The notes under the pieces: generated by a model
What the model was told of the DNA's origin: nothing
Databases searched by the model: none
What the model saw: the letters and a program-made list of their open reading frames with translations, nothing else
Made by a program: the position numbers and the translations under genes
Shown here: one piece after another, positions 31,795-42,089 of the stretch
Layout of the letters: the number at the start of each line of letters is the position of its first letter
Position numbering within the stretch: position 1 is the stretch's first letter
Source of the DNA: Selaginella moellendorffii
Taxonomy: Eukaryota > Streptophyta > Lycopodiopsida > Selaginellales > Selaginellaceae
NCBI RefSeq assembly: GCF_000143415.4
Contig: NW_003314325.1
Location: 214,149-278,148 of the forward strand
Length of the DNA: 64,000 nt
Reading direction: 5' to 3'

Positions 31795-33267
31795 TGGAGG
31801 AGCTCCGGGAGCTGCGCCGATCTGGCAAGGACGTGAAGCTGGGAGATGCCGAGGTATGGGAGGACGATCCATCACAGCTCGCCATAGCCAAGCAAATCCT
31901 AGAAGATCAATCATACATTCAAGATGATCCATCCCTCTTCATCCGGCCCAAGATCATCGAAATTGTGCCATTTTCCAAGAGGTCCTCCAATTCTTCTACT
32001 GGATCCTCCTCCTCTCCACGCTTTTCCAATCCAAGAGATCCTCGAGGACGAATTCGTCTTCCATTTTTTCCTCCGCAACTGGATCATCCTCCTCCTCTGC
32101 TTTTCAAGATCCGTGATCAAGAAGAATTTGTCCGTGATCAAGAAGAATTTGTCCTCCAGTTCTTCCTCCGCCAGTACTGGATCCTCCTCCTCGGCTTCCA
32201 AGACATCCACGACCAGGAAGAATTCGTCCTCCATTTCTTCCTCCGCCACTAAAATCCTCCTCCTCGGCTTCCAAGACGTCCGCAAGGATGAATTCGTCCT
32301 CCATTCCTTCCTCCGCCGCTACTGGATCCTCCTCCTCTCTCCTCTTCCCTGCTACCATCCCCCAGATCGACTACGCGGCGCCGGCAGCACGATCCTCCTC
32401 GCACAATCGAGATTATCCCCTCTTCGGCGGCTATACGCGGCGGTCGTGCCATTGCATCCAGCTCGACACCAAGAACCTAGCTTCCCCGACCAGATCCCGG
32501 CAGCGATCCAGCACAATGCCCGCGAGTAGCGCGTGGCGATCGCGCTTGCCATCGAGCCAAGCGTCCGGATCACCCCCGCCAACGTGGACGTGGAGCTCCG
32601 GATCAAGACCCTATCCGTGGGCGTGTTCTCGGAGGACTTGCTCAAGAACGAGGCAGCGCTGGGCTTCTACCCTTACCGGATTAGATTCTCGATCGAGCCC
32701 CAGCTGCGCGATCGCAGCGCCGTCGCGATCCCGCTCTACACGCCCAGGATCGGAGCTAGCGACAGCGGCGGGACAAGTTGGCGCGCGGCCCGTGTCGATC
32801 AGTGGGATGGAATGCCAAGAATCGACAGAGAGGGGGATGATCAGTGCCGGCGTGGAGGAGTCCGGGAACACGGCAGTGTTTGAGTGGAGGCTTTTGCGAT
32901 GGAGCCACAATGCCGCGACATATAACGCGCACAAGCCACACCCTGGATTGAGCTTGCCTACCAAGTCTCTCAAGGTTCGTCGTCCTCCATAGCCAACCAT
33001 ATCCTTGAAGAACGATTGATCTCTCTTTTTCTTCCAGGCACCATTTCCACAGGAATCAAAGTGGAAAGCTTCCCCGACGTCATGTGGGATCTCCACCCGA
33101 GATCAAAGTTTCCGCTCCAATTCAAGTTCCAGTTGGAGGTGGGGATGCATCTGCTGTGGTTTGTGGGCACGAACCGGTTGTTCCGAGTGGCCGAGTGGAG
33201 CAGCCAGGGATTCGAGTTTCGTCACGAGCTTCTAGTTAGCGATGGTGTGATCTCCACCGTCACCTGA
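31795..33267 (+). pseudogene. unrecognised two-exon family, member A (broken)
   Basis: Begins ATGGAGGAGCTCCGGGAG (MEELRELRRSGKDVKLGDAE) and shows the family blocks: IPQIDY, CIQLDTKN, ITPANVDVELRIKTLSVGV, ALGFYPYRIRFSIEP, FEWRLLRWSHN, then exon 2 with FPLQFKFQLEVGMHLLWFVG. Defects: repeated internal expansion of an EEFV-coding unit near 32.1-32.3 kb, CAG changed to TAG in HNARE-stop (32526 region; member D has CAG), and a 10-bp deletion at the start of exon 2 against member D. A 5' exon of about 60 codons here is not seen in members C and F. Confidence 0.65.
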
Positions 33268-33269
33268 AA

Positions 33270-34083
33270 GTATATTCCGTTGGAGATGGTTTCACTTCGT
33301 GTTCATTGAATCCCCAAGCCATTTCCAATGCACTGTTGATCGTCTTGCTCGAGCTGGGCAGCTTAATGTAAAGGGCTGATTGCGAGCATGCCATATGTTC
33401 CAGAGCTCAAGAACTCGGAGACTCTCCCTCGGCATGCAATATCCATATGGTGACACGCAGCAGCGGCTGGCAGCACGTTCGAGTAGATGAGCAAAACCGG
33501 TTGCCGTACGTTCTCTTGTCAAATGCCTTGAAAAGAGTATGAGATGTTTGGATTTAGATAGATGGCTTCAGTCAGTGATCGATGTCGAGGTGAAAATGCT
33601 GATCCAAAGTCTGGATACATTGGAACGAATTTTCTCCACCCTTGAGAAGCTTTACTTCTGGTATTAGAACCAGACGAAAAGGATGTCTCGTTAGGCAATT
33701 CATCTTCAAAGAATCATTGCCTGCTTGAGATTCCCGACCTCGGCATACGCCACAACCATGGCTGCGATAGCGAGAACATTAACAGCTCCATCGCCGCTAT
33801 TTGGTCGAAGAAGCATTGACCTAATTCAAATAACCATTTGAAAACTCGGCAAGCCTCCCACAGCCATACGTCCTGGATCTATCTCAGCAGCAGAGATTGC
33901 TGTTGCTTCCCCAGTCACTGATTGCAAAAACAAGGGGCGGGAAAATCCTAAGCAATCCAGGAACTCTACATTTTTGTCCTCTCATGCAGTACCGTGTCTG
34001 TCTTGCGTAGCCCAAAGACTCGATACAGCAGCTTGCATTTTATATCGCAAGCGAGAAGGAGCGCGAGGATACCCAAGACGCGG
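33270..34083 (-). pseudogene. unidentified minus-strand gene fragment, copy 1
   Basis: This interval and 47080-48130 are homologous and lie downstream of family members A and D. On the minus strand both show LPNETSFSSGSN, GSAFSP.HRSLTEAIYLNP and VTIWILHAEGES in frame, and a distal part beginning with MQAA.SSLWATQ. Here frames are broken throughout. I do not recognise the protein. Confidence 0.35.
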
Positions 34084-34300
34084 CCTCAATCCAAGCGCAG
34101 GAATCGAAGTGGAAAACTTTCCCGTTGTCATGTGGCATCTTCACCCGAGCATGAGATCAAAGTTTCCGCTCCAATTCAAGCTCCAGTTGGAGGTGGAGAA
34201 GCATCTGCTGTGGTTTGTGGGCACGATCCGGCTGTTCCGAGCGACTAGCGAGGTTTCATCACGAGTTTCCACCGTCCTGAAAGTGTTCATTGGAAACTCT
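34084..34300 (+). pseudogene. two-exon family, member B (exon 2 fragment)
   Basis: Only the second exon is present: GIEVENFPVVMWHLHPSM, FPLQFKLQLEVEKHLLWFVG and RLFRA, closest to members A, D and E. No exon 1 upstream, so a fragment. Confidence 0.6.
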
Positions 34301-34737
34301 TCCAGTAAAATAACTTCTCATGGAAAGACTTTGAACATGTTACCGTTGAACTATGGCACTTCCCTTGCTTCTCAGTACGTTGTCGATGTCGACCCAAGAG
34401 CTGCATAAATGCATTGTTCAATCCAGCTGGTTGTGTGGTGGGATCGTCGAGCCAAAACTCCCTATATTCGTTGACCTACTGTGTTGCACATCTGTTGATT
34501 CCTCGTGGTTTCGCATCTTGTCGGTGGCCCTCAATCCTGTTTCCAGATTCCAAGTTTAAATTGTAGTAATGAATAACAGGTTTAAAGGTACACGACCATG
34601 AATATTAAAATATAAACTACACAAACGAAGCCACCACCATTCTCAGTCAACTATGTTAAGTCCGGCGAAACGTCACTCATTCATTTATATGTTGTCTATA
34701 TATAGTATGTAATCCCCGGCTCAGATGATAGATTTCA

Positions 34738-35633
34738 ATGTGCAACATGATTTATTGCCCAATTTATGAATCTTCCTGGAAGAAATGCAAGTGCTTTCAA
34801 ATCAACACAAAGGTTCCATCCGACTCGCCACAGCTCGACCGGTTATGCCTTAATCTTCCTAATGGAATGTCCAAGAGCCATCAGCTCGTGGACATTGCCA
34901 TGGTGATCCTGCCCTACGTACGGGAGAGCTGTGCCAACTTCGAAGTTGCTTTGGAGATCAAGAACCTCTTTGTGGGAGTGGGCGACAGCGATGTAATCAT
35001 CAACTCCGACGCCCTGGGATTCTACCCCTACCGCATCAAACTCTGGATCGATCCACAGCTTGACGTGATGAAGAGCTCTGTCATTGCTATCTATGACTAC
35101 AATTCCCGTGCCAATTCCAGCACGCGCACCACTAGCAGCGACAACGAGATTGGAGCTCGATTCGATTTATGGCCAGTGCCTCTCAGATTAAAAAAAACAT
35201 GGGGGCGATCACTTCAAGAGCCAATGAAGTGCGAGTCCATCACTGTTGGAGATCCACGGAAGACCGCCGAGCTCGAGTGGAATCTCCTTCGCTGGAATCA
35301 CAATGGGATGAAGTATAATCCATTGAAACCATACTCTGGCCTCAGCTTCCTCCAGGTGAATGCTTCTACTCTTTTTCTTTCATCTGCGTGTGATCCATAT
35401 AGCCGCCATTGCGAGGAGGACGCACGATTGTGAATATCGATGACTTTCCCATCGTTGTGTGGCATCTGCCCGCAAGCATGCCATCCAAGTCTCCGCTCCG
35501 GTTCAAGCTTCGTCTCGAGGCCGAGATGCATTTCGTCTGGTACACGAGAAGCAACTGCATCTACCGCGAAGCCAATTGCACCAGCGAGAGAGTCGAATTT
35601 TCTCGACAGTTTGTTGTCACAGACGGTGAGTGA
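34738..35633 (+). CDS. unrecognised two-exon family, member C (intact)
   Basis: Exons 34738-35355 and 35403-35633 (47-bp GT-AG intron, CCAG|GTGAATG...CATATAG) encode 282 aa. A second ATG three codons on (MIYCPIYES) matches the start of member F. Features: Cys-rich N-terminus (CNMIYCPIY...CKCF), LVDIAMVILPYV, ALGFYPYRIKLWIDP, a Ser/Thr/Asn linker, LEWNLLRWNHNGMKYN before the splice site, then FPIVVWHLPASM and a strand-rich end with alternating hydrophobic residues. No signal peptide or membrane span, so probably cytosolic and beta-rich. TATA-like CTATATATAG lies at about 34696. Member F, 22 kb away, is about 90-95% identical. I know no family for it. Confidence 0.7.
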
Positions 35634-36559
35634 CAAGTCCGACTGTCATACTGTCTATCGCTTCTTGTAGACCCACTGTTCTTCCCCAATATCCAGTTTG
35701 GTGATATAAACTTACCGTGTACTAGTGTCTTGAATGGGAGTTTAGCAGGACAGATTGTCTCTGGCAGCGTATCCAGAAATTAGCTAGCCTTGCCTGCGAA
35801 AACCCTGTTGTTTTGCTCAAAGAGATCTCTTTCCTCCATTTCTGCTTTACCCGATCGCTCACGCAATCGACGTTATGGACGCGTCACGTCACACGTCCCT
35901 GTGGCTGTAAGAAGACTCGTTGTGGACAGCAGCAGCGTTAGAAGCCTTTCTAGCCTTTTCGGCCAGATTCCAGAGCATCACGGTGGCTACCAAGATCATC
36001 ACCGCCTTGGGTCTCACCTGCGAAAGCAAATTAACAAAGTTGGAAAAACAAGTACCTCGCCAATGTCATCCCACAGCAAGATCACGCCGCACTAACCGCG
36101 TTTTGCTCGTCATCTGGAATTCATAGGATATTATCGATCCAGTGTTTGGTCACGAGCCGCCAATTTAGAACGCGTGGTTCTGCAGTCCAGAGAAGAATGA
36201 TAAGCTCTTGTCCTGTAAGTTCCAGTTCCACTTGTGTCTTGGTAAACATTAGTTCATAGCAAAGTTTGTCATACTTGTTGTACCAAGGCTATTGATCCAC
36301 ACACGAAAAACCCGCTCGTCTCTCGAGTCTTGCTCATGACCCTGAATTAATTCAGCGTAAGTGAGGCTGTTGTCGGCTGTCAAACCGAATACGAAGAAGT
36401 TTTATCAACAGCGAGGTGGGCCTGAAATTCAATACCTTTCATGGCAGAGATAGGCCAGAAAAGCAAGATTCAAGTTTGCGGAGCCGCATGTAACGTCTCT
36501 GGCTGTGAGGTACTTGTAATTTATTTCTGCCCATAGGTACAAGCGGAGTGGCAAGATCA

Positions 36560-36770
36560 TAAGATCTCCTGTCGCAGATCGGAAGTCACGAGCAAGAGCT
36601 GAATGCGAAGCTGGAAAAGGGAGCGACCAGCATCCAGGCCATGCTTAACAAGTTTAATACTCACAAGCACCGGAATCCAGAGTTCCGCTACTCTGATGGA
36701 GCCGAGGAGTGTCTTGATCTTGTCACAAAATGGAACGACAAGGCGCAAGCACTGCTGGGATCACAGTAAG
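36560..36770 (+). pseudogene. conserved fragment of unknown gene, opposite strand to fimbrin, copy 1
   Basis: Plus-strand frame DLLSQIGSHEQELNAKL...ATSIQAMLNKFNTHKHRNP...EFRYSDGAEECLDLVTKW, ending GSQ with TAA or a donor (CAGTAAGC). It recurs at 58800-58980 (plus) and 62340-62515 (minus) with deletions. This copy is the longest. I do not know the family; the helical, Gln/Glu-rich look suggests a coiled coil. Confidence 0.45.
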
Positions 36771-36811
36771 CTTACACAAGAGCTCTCACTTCTCTGCATT
36801 GATAGCTCCCT

Positions 36812-37175
36812 CATGATCGTAGGCACTCGCTCTGGCATCGCCGCATGCAAACATCGTTCCAATTGGGGACGTGATGCTGCGTAGACCAGCATCCAAATCC
36901 GAGACCCCACACACAGTGACGCACGAATTGGGCGTCACATCCTTTGCAAAGATGCCCACTCGCTTCATCATCTGATGCACACGCGCTTGCAAGCGAATCG
37001 ATCCTGGGAATCCAACTCGCTCTCATCGAGCGATGATCGCCGGCCCCGCCATCTCTCCGCAACCGCCGCCACTCTTGCCGCTCTTCCCGCGCCGCCGCCG
37101 CCGGATCATCGTGGAGGAGCCTGTGATTCCCAGTAACCCTGGCCCCCCGCGCTCCACCACGAGCCCTCCACCATC
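36812..37175 (-). pseudogene. Cys-rich membrane protein, broken copy 1
   Basis: Copy of the intact gene at 59019-59450. The start (MVEGSWW) is kept, but the membrane-segment codons are shortened and out of frame, and a deletion removes codons after the first Cys pair. The C-terminal CVTVCGVSDLDA and NWNDVCMRRCQSECLRS remain readable. Confidence 0.65.
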
Positions 37176-38029
37176 CTTCCTGCACACTTATATTCTTGTG
37201 TGTAGATTAGATTCTATTTTGGTAATTTGTATCATCTGTTTGTGGCGTGCTATTTGTAAATTCTATATTATACTTGCGCAAATGACCCATGCGTCCATAT
37301 ATGCATTTCAAATGGTACATGACTATAAAATATACATGCTGGCCATATATGTGGCATGGATGACCCATAATACATCCCATTCATCGTCTGGGTTTATATT
37401 GTTCAATACCAATAGTGTTACTGTTGTTGCAAAAATGAGTGTTGCCTTCTAGAAGTTCCAAAACCTGTGGGCCTAAATCCTGCCCAAACCAAATTTGGGC
37501 CTCCTAAGCATTCCAAAAGCCTCTCCATTCTGTTTGTCATGAACCTTAGTCAAAAATACACAACTAGTGATGTAGACATATGCATTAATCTTACCAGAGT
37601 TTCCATAATCTAATAAGCTGACTCTTCTTCCCAAATTCTACCCCATTATTAAAACATAACCCAAAATAATCTGTTCAACCTATAGACCATATGTATTATA
37701 TTTAGTATATTTCCTAAAAATCTCTTGAATATACCTTTGCCTAATTGAATTTTTCTCGCAAATTTCTGGGATGGCCATTCCATCATTACTTTGGAGGAAA
37801 TTGGATCTACCAAATACCCAAATTGGAGTATGACCTAGCACATGAGTTCTTTGCCCAAGTATAATATAGGGGATTTACAAATAGCATGCATGTACTCTCC
37901 ATCCCGTTCGTTGGATCGTATCGATTTCCAATATACAAGGAAAGAAAGAATATCCTCTCCCCGGTTGCGGTCCTACCGGTCCACTTGGGCGGTGTATACA
38001 ATGTAGACACAGTGTTATCTTAAGACAGT
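37176..38029. other. AT-rich insert within the fimbrin intron
   Basis: About 37.2-37.9 kb has no counterpart in the other two copies and no gene; 37.9-38.03 kb matches about 59.52-59.70 kb (CAATATACAAGGAAAGAAAGAATATC). Nothing else seen. Confidence 0.45.
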
Positions 38030-38649
38030 TGATACTCAGCCTGAGCAAGCACTGCTTTTGCTCTATCGTATGGATCTTGGAGATCTAGCAGAGACAAATT
38101 GCAGCTGTCAGGAGCCAAGACGTTTAGAAGTACGGTGTATGTTTCCCCATCCTTGGTCAGTTTTAAAGTGTTCCAGTTTGTTGGTCTCTACCTTAAGATC
38201 TGACGAAAAGTCAGTAATTTCTCTCGGAGAACCAGCCTTCTGCAGGTGGTAGTTGACCAATGTAAACAAAACCTCTTCAGCTGGAAGACGAAGAAGCTCT
38301 TCTATATCCTAGAAACTTTAGAATTTTCACACAGATTCATTTTTTATTACCTCTGTATCGCTTACCATCTCCACGAGCTCTGGTGCTGCTTTCATCTTGA
38401 CGCCCTGCTCCTTTCTTTCAGTCTTGAAAGTCCATCTTTGAACTCTTTGGCGGTGATCACGTCGCTACTGCTCCCAAAAGATTCGAAAAAGCTGAGAAAA
38501 AGAAAGAAAGAACGAGACTTTGCAGGTTCTTTACCTCGGATTTGAGCGAGCAAAGCTCATTCAGCCTGAATTGGCTCGCCAAGAGAGGATCGGACACCAC
38601 AACGCCCCCAAAGGCAGCCATCCCCTCATCTCAGTCGCTCGGTCGCCAA

Positions 38650-38990
38650 TTACATTCAAAGCATTCGGGTGGAAGGAAAGAACCACCAGCCACACCAAAA
38701 TCGAGCTTTCTTCTTCGTCTCTCTGCCGTCTTTGTCGATTTCTTGTCCTTGAATGCCGCGTGAACTGTTTCCCCAATGTCAGGATGGATTAAACTGCCAA
38801 AGCTCTGCAAGAAAAACCAGCTCCTGAGGAGTGACTTGAGACAAAAGCAAACGCTTTGCACGTCCTGGAGTTTAATGCCGGGTACAAGGGCAAAGTTGCT
38901 CTACAGCACTTATACTCTGCCAGCACGCTTTTCGTTAGTGTCCGAGATCATCACAATACAAAGAAAAAAGAAGAAGATTGAAAAAATCCC
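38650..38990 (-). pseudogene. unidentified spliced gene fragment upstream of fimbrin, copy 1
   Basis: Reverse-orientation copy of 60264-60680. The minus strand shows HIGETVHAAFKDKKSTK and RRRRKLDFGVAGGSFLPP, preceded by CRATLSLYPALNS-type codons. Small deletions disturb the reading frame. Function unknown. Confidence 0.4.
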
Positions 38991-39024
38991 ACCTTTGTTG
39001 ACGAGCTTGAGCAATTCTCAGGTC

Positions 39025-39187
39025 CATCTTAGACTCCATTTTGAGTTTATCTTGGACTTCATCTTGAGTCTATCTCAGACTTCATCTCGAATTCCATCTC
39101 GGGTCCATCTCAAACTCCATCTCGGGTCTACCTGAACTCCATCTCAAGTCTATCTCGGAATCCATCTCAAACTCCATCTCAGGTCTA
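39025..39187. repeat. tandem repeat of TCCATCTCRARTC-like units
   Basis: About ten degenerate units of 15-20 bp built on CTCCATCTCAAGTCTATCTCGG. No frame is conserved. It lies between the fimbrin-linked fragment and the membrane-protein gene and is absent from the inverted copy at 60.3 kb. Confidence 0.75.
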
Positions 39188-39701
39188 TAGAGAAGGCAAG
39201 AGGAAAGAACCTTTAAGGGAGCTTCATGTTATTGAAGGTGAAGCATATGCAAATGGCAAAAGAAGCAAACAATGGATTTACTGCTACTGCAACAAAGGAC
39301 TCAATTGTTTTGTGTTTGGTTTGGAGTGGATTTCTTTGTTCAAGTTTCAAGTTTTAAAGATTTCTTTCCACATTGTTTAGGGTTTTTCACAATCAGTCCC
39401 TTTCGGCTCCTCTTTGGGGCTTAGGGATTTTATGTCTTACATTAACAAGGTTGAGTGGTGTGAATATTTTGCTTCTATTATGGTGGCCAAAGTATTTTAT
39501 GATAAGAAGTTCTTTATTTTCTAAGGTTTGAACATATAGGCGTAGTATGTTGGATCATAGATCGAGCCACCGAGGATCGGGTTATGGATGTCTGTCTGGC
39601 GGTCCCGGGAGTGGAAACCAGTGTGCTCTCAACGGAAGTAGCAGCGGGCTGGACAAGCCTTTAGTAGCAACTAGCGAGATTATGCATGGCGAGAGACGGT
39701 C
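39188..39701. other. intergenic, includes a duplicated 3' flank
   Basis: 39.19-39.53 kb shows nothing. 39.54-39.70 kb is repeated in inverse orientation at about 60.12-60.28 kb (GATCGAGCCACCGAGGATCG...) and seems to be the 3' flank of the membrane-protein gene. Confidence 0.45.
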
Positions 39702-40220
39702 CTAGCCGGTTTGCAACCAAACCAGCGCCGAGAAGCTCCGACCGTGAAGCCAATGATCTCCATCCATAGTGCAAGCTCCAGCGAGAAGATCACAATTCGT
39801 GGAGATCAGCCGTAACACCTGCACGTAGAGAAAACTCTTTAGAATCTTAGAATAAGGAAACTCTCGAGGAGAAACAAAACACTGTAAAGCACGAGTGGAC
39901 AACTCTCTTAGATTAAAGAACAACAAAACATGAAAGGAGCAAACCAAGAAGAAACAGAAACTTACCTGATCTCATAGGAGAAGAAAATAAACCAAAGTAT
40001 GTCGAGAAGCAAGGCACACACTAGCAATGTGGCGTAAGTGTAGAGTGTGCCGAGGGGGCCGATCAGCGCACACTGCGACAACAGAAGATTACAAGTGGAT
40101 GAAATTGGGATGGATCTGACCTGAAGTAAATGAATGGAAGGGACAATAAATTACCTGGACGTATTGCAAAATCACCGCTAGCGACTGCACATCCCGAATG
40201 CAGTCGACGAGCCAGCGCAT
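39702..40220 (-). pseudogene. small polytopic membrane protein, premature stop in exon 3
   Basis: Minus strand exons 40155-40220 (MRWLVDCIRDVQSLAV...), 39966-40072 (CALIGPLGTLYTYATLLVC, LLLDILWFIFFSYE) and one starting at 39818. GT-AG borders fit in phase. Exon 3 here reads R-C-Y-G-stop (TGA at 39806-39808). The duplicate exon at 60002-60119 has CGA there and stays open for 38 codons (HYGRSPRIAIFS...VWLKTG). So this locus now makes about 61 aa unless the TGA is an error; the ancestral product was about 96 aa with two or three membrane spans. Possibly distant to AGTRAP-like proteins, which I cannot confirm. Confidence 0.55.
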
Positions 40221-41250
40221 AGCTCCGCCCTCCGCCTAGAACCCTGAAAACCCATTGTTCAAAAGGTCTTAACTTTAAATGTCACTTTTGAAAAGAGATG
40301 ACAAACTACTTCCTCGGGTCTTCCCAATCAGCTATGGTGGAATTCTGCGAAGTGGTGCTATGGAAAGCCATACCTCGATTACCTTCATAGCTAGTGCTTA
40401 CAAAAGTTGTAAACAGCTTGATATATTTAGGAGATATTCAAGCTGAATTGTGTGTTCAGCAAAGAAAGAGAGCCTTGGAATCATATCAGTTATCTAGAAA
40501 TATCCAAATTCTGGATGTGATTTCCTAGCATGGAGATCAATAGCTTTTACAAAGGTTGTCTGCCTAGAGGTTGAGCTCTTGAGCTTGACTGACAATCTAC
40601 TCAAGTTCAACTTCTGTATGCAGTTTTGTGTTCGCCACACTACACCAAAGCTAACATGAAGTTTTCAAAAGTTACACCAAAGCCAACATGAAGTTCTCAA
40701 AAGTTACATGTGTCAAGGATGACCATGCAAAGCCAATTGTTACTGTCCAGCAGTTGTAAGGTGATCAATCTCTCAAACCAATCCATTAAACAACAAAATT
40801 TGATCCAAAGATAAATTATACGCCTAGACATGGATTATAATGTTTTAGGATGCATCCTCTTCTTATCCTGATTTATTTCTGCTAATAGTATCATGTAGCT
40901 GTTCATCACATCAGTCTAACACACTGAATCTAACTCAAATAAATTTTCTTTGGATGAAAAGTTATTTTACTGTGAATGCTTATTCTAATAAATTTGACTG
41001 ATTACAAAAGTAAGTAGCAAATTCTAAAATTGTTTTCTAATAACATGTCCATGATCCTCCTTTTCTGATCTAGTCTTCATTATGTCACTTGTTTTGTTTT
41101 TGTTCTTAGAAATTCTTACAATTCCTTGTGCTAGTGGCATTTGGATCTTGCTGGATCGTCAAAAGAAACATTGATTACAGCCACTCTTATTTTCCCAGAC
41201 TTGTGACATGATGATATGCTCTTCAAGTTTTGGTATTGATCTCAAAGTCA
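40221..41250. other. intergenic; left part of a duplicated segment
   Basis: No gene seen. From about 40560 it resembles 49670-50140 (GTTTTCAAAAGTT..., GACCATGCAAAGC, CATCCTGATTTA, ACATTGAYTACARCCA, ACATGTTTTGGTAT-like). The homology stops near 41240 and resumes at about 44570. Confidence 0.5.
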
Positions 41251-41261
41251 CAAGTGAAATT

Positions 41262-41415
41262 TAGCAGAAGGTTTGTTGTGGAGATCCTGGAAAGTACCCT
41301 AATGAAATTTAGCAGAAGGTTTGTTGTGGAGATCCTCGAAAGCACCCTAGTATAATAAACCCTAGTGAAATTTAATAAAAGGTTTGTTGTGGAGATCTTG
41401 GAAAGTACCCTAATA
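41262..41415. repeat. three tandem units of ~50-65 bp
   Basis: GAAATTTAGCAGAAGGTTTG and TGTGGAGATC...GAAAGTACCCTA occur three times in a row. The third unit is more diverged (AATAAAAGG). They sit at the left edge of the insertion. Confidence 0.8.
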
Positions 41416-42089
41416 TAACAATTTTGTAAGTTTTTGAGTTTGGACTTCCCGGGAAGTCACCTAACTTAGTATTATTCAAACCTAAAAACGTTTAACCCTA
41501 AATATCCGAAGACCCTTAACCAATTGAAAACGGGGGTGCATTTTTGTTCATGGGCTCTTTCCCTCTATATTTAAATCCCATAGATCATCTTTTAAATCGT
41601 TCCTTTTGGTTGTTTACAAATTGAAAATGCAAATAGGTTAGTGAGGGTAGCAGGCCTCAAATTTGTAGGGTAGTTAATTTTTGTATTTTGTAGGGCAATT
41701 ATTGTTTTCCTTCTCGATGGAAAGATAAATATTACAATTGTCCTTCATTGTGCAAGATAAAAATTAATTTATACTTCCCAATATAAAGATATATATATAA
41801 AAAAATAAATTTAATACAACTAATTCAATCACACAAAATCCTTTTTTCCTTCTTTTGATGTTATACATCATAAATATACTCTCAAATTTGCACCATGGAA
41901 AGGTATATTTACCTTGTATTTGAAAAATGATTTCTAATTTGCCCTGCTACTTGAAGGACATGTTCAATTTTCACCTTGCACTAATGAAGTACAAAAATAT
42001 TTTAATGTTGCTACTTGCAAGGTAAAGCAAATTTGTATATTGTAGTATGGATAAAATTTTATCAAATATTATTAAAAATATTATAAGAA

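Larger units (their letters stand above)
35889..38621 (-). pseudogene. fimbrin (plant actin-bundling protein) pseudogene, copy 1
   Basis: On the minus strand the gene starts at ATG38621 (MAAFGGVVVSDPLLASQF, as in plant fimbrins), followed by a splice donor and fragments of the EF-hand-like exon and CH2 exons to about 38030 (DIEGLLRV-type and PYDRTKAVLAQ). After about 1.5 kb it resumes at 36530 with KYLTARDV and GSANLNLAFLAYLC, then CH3 (VFRVWINSLG), CH4 pieces (LVTK) and the final VRPKAVMILVATVMLWNL, stop at 35889. Most of CH1 and parts of CH3/CH4 are deleted. The 1.5-kb interval holds two other gene remnants, so they were nested in a fimbrin intron. Fimbrins cross-link actin filaments; this copy cannot. 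Confidence 0.75.

Noticed and set aside
31911-32358. Glu-rich minus-strand frames opposite family member A
   Set aside because: Low-complexity antisense of the repeated Ser/Phe-coding unit; no start context, no relatives, absent from other members.
37033-37200. Plus-strand Pro/Arg-rich frame (PPPLLPLFPRRRR)
   Set aside because: Antisense of the basic stretch of the Cys-rich protein; the intact minus frame at 59 kb explains it.
39025-39187. CRISPR-like regular repeat
   Set aside because: Units are short, degenerate and without unique spacers, in a plant genome; an ordinary minisatellite.
39540-39705. Solo LTR (TGTTGGATC...ATCGAGCC)
   Set aside because: The sequence is duplicated only as the 3' flank of the membrane-protein exon in the same block; no primer-binding site, polypurine tract or target duplication seen.
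41262-41415. LTR or terminal repeat of the hAT-like element
   Set aside because: The units are adjacent direct repeats on one side only; no partner was found near 44.5 kb.
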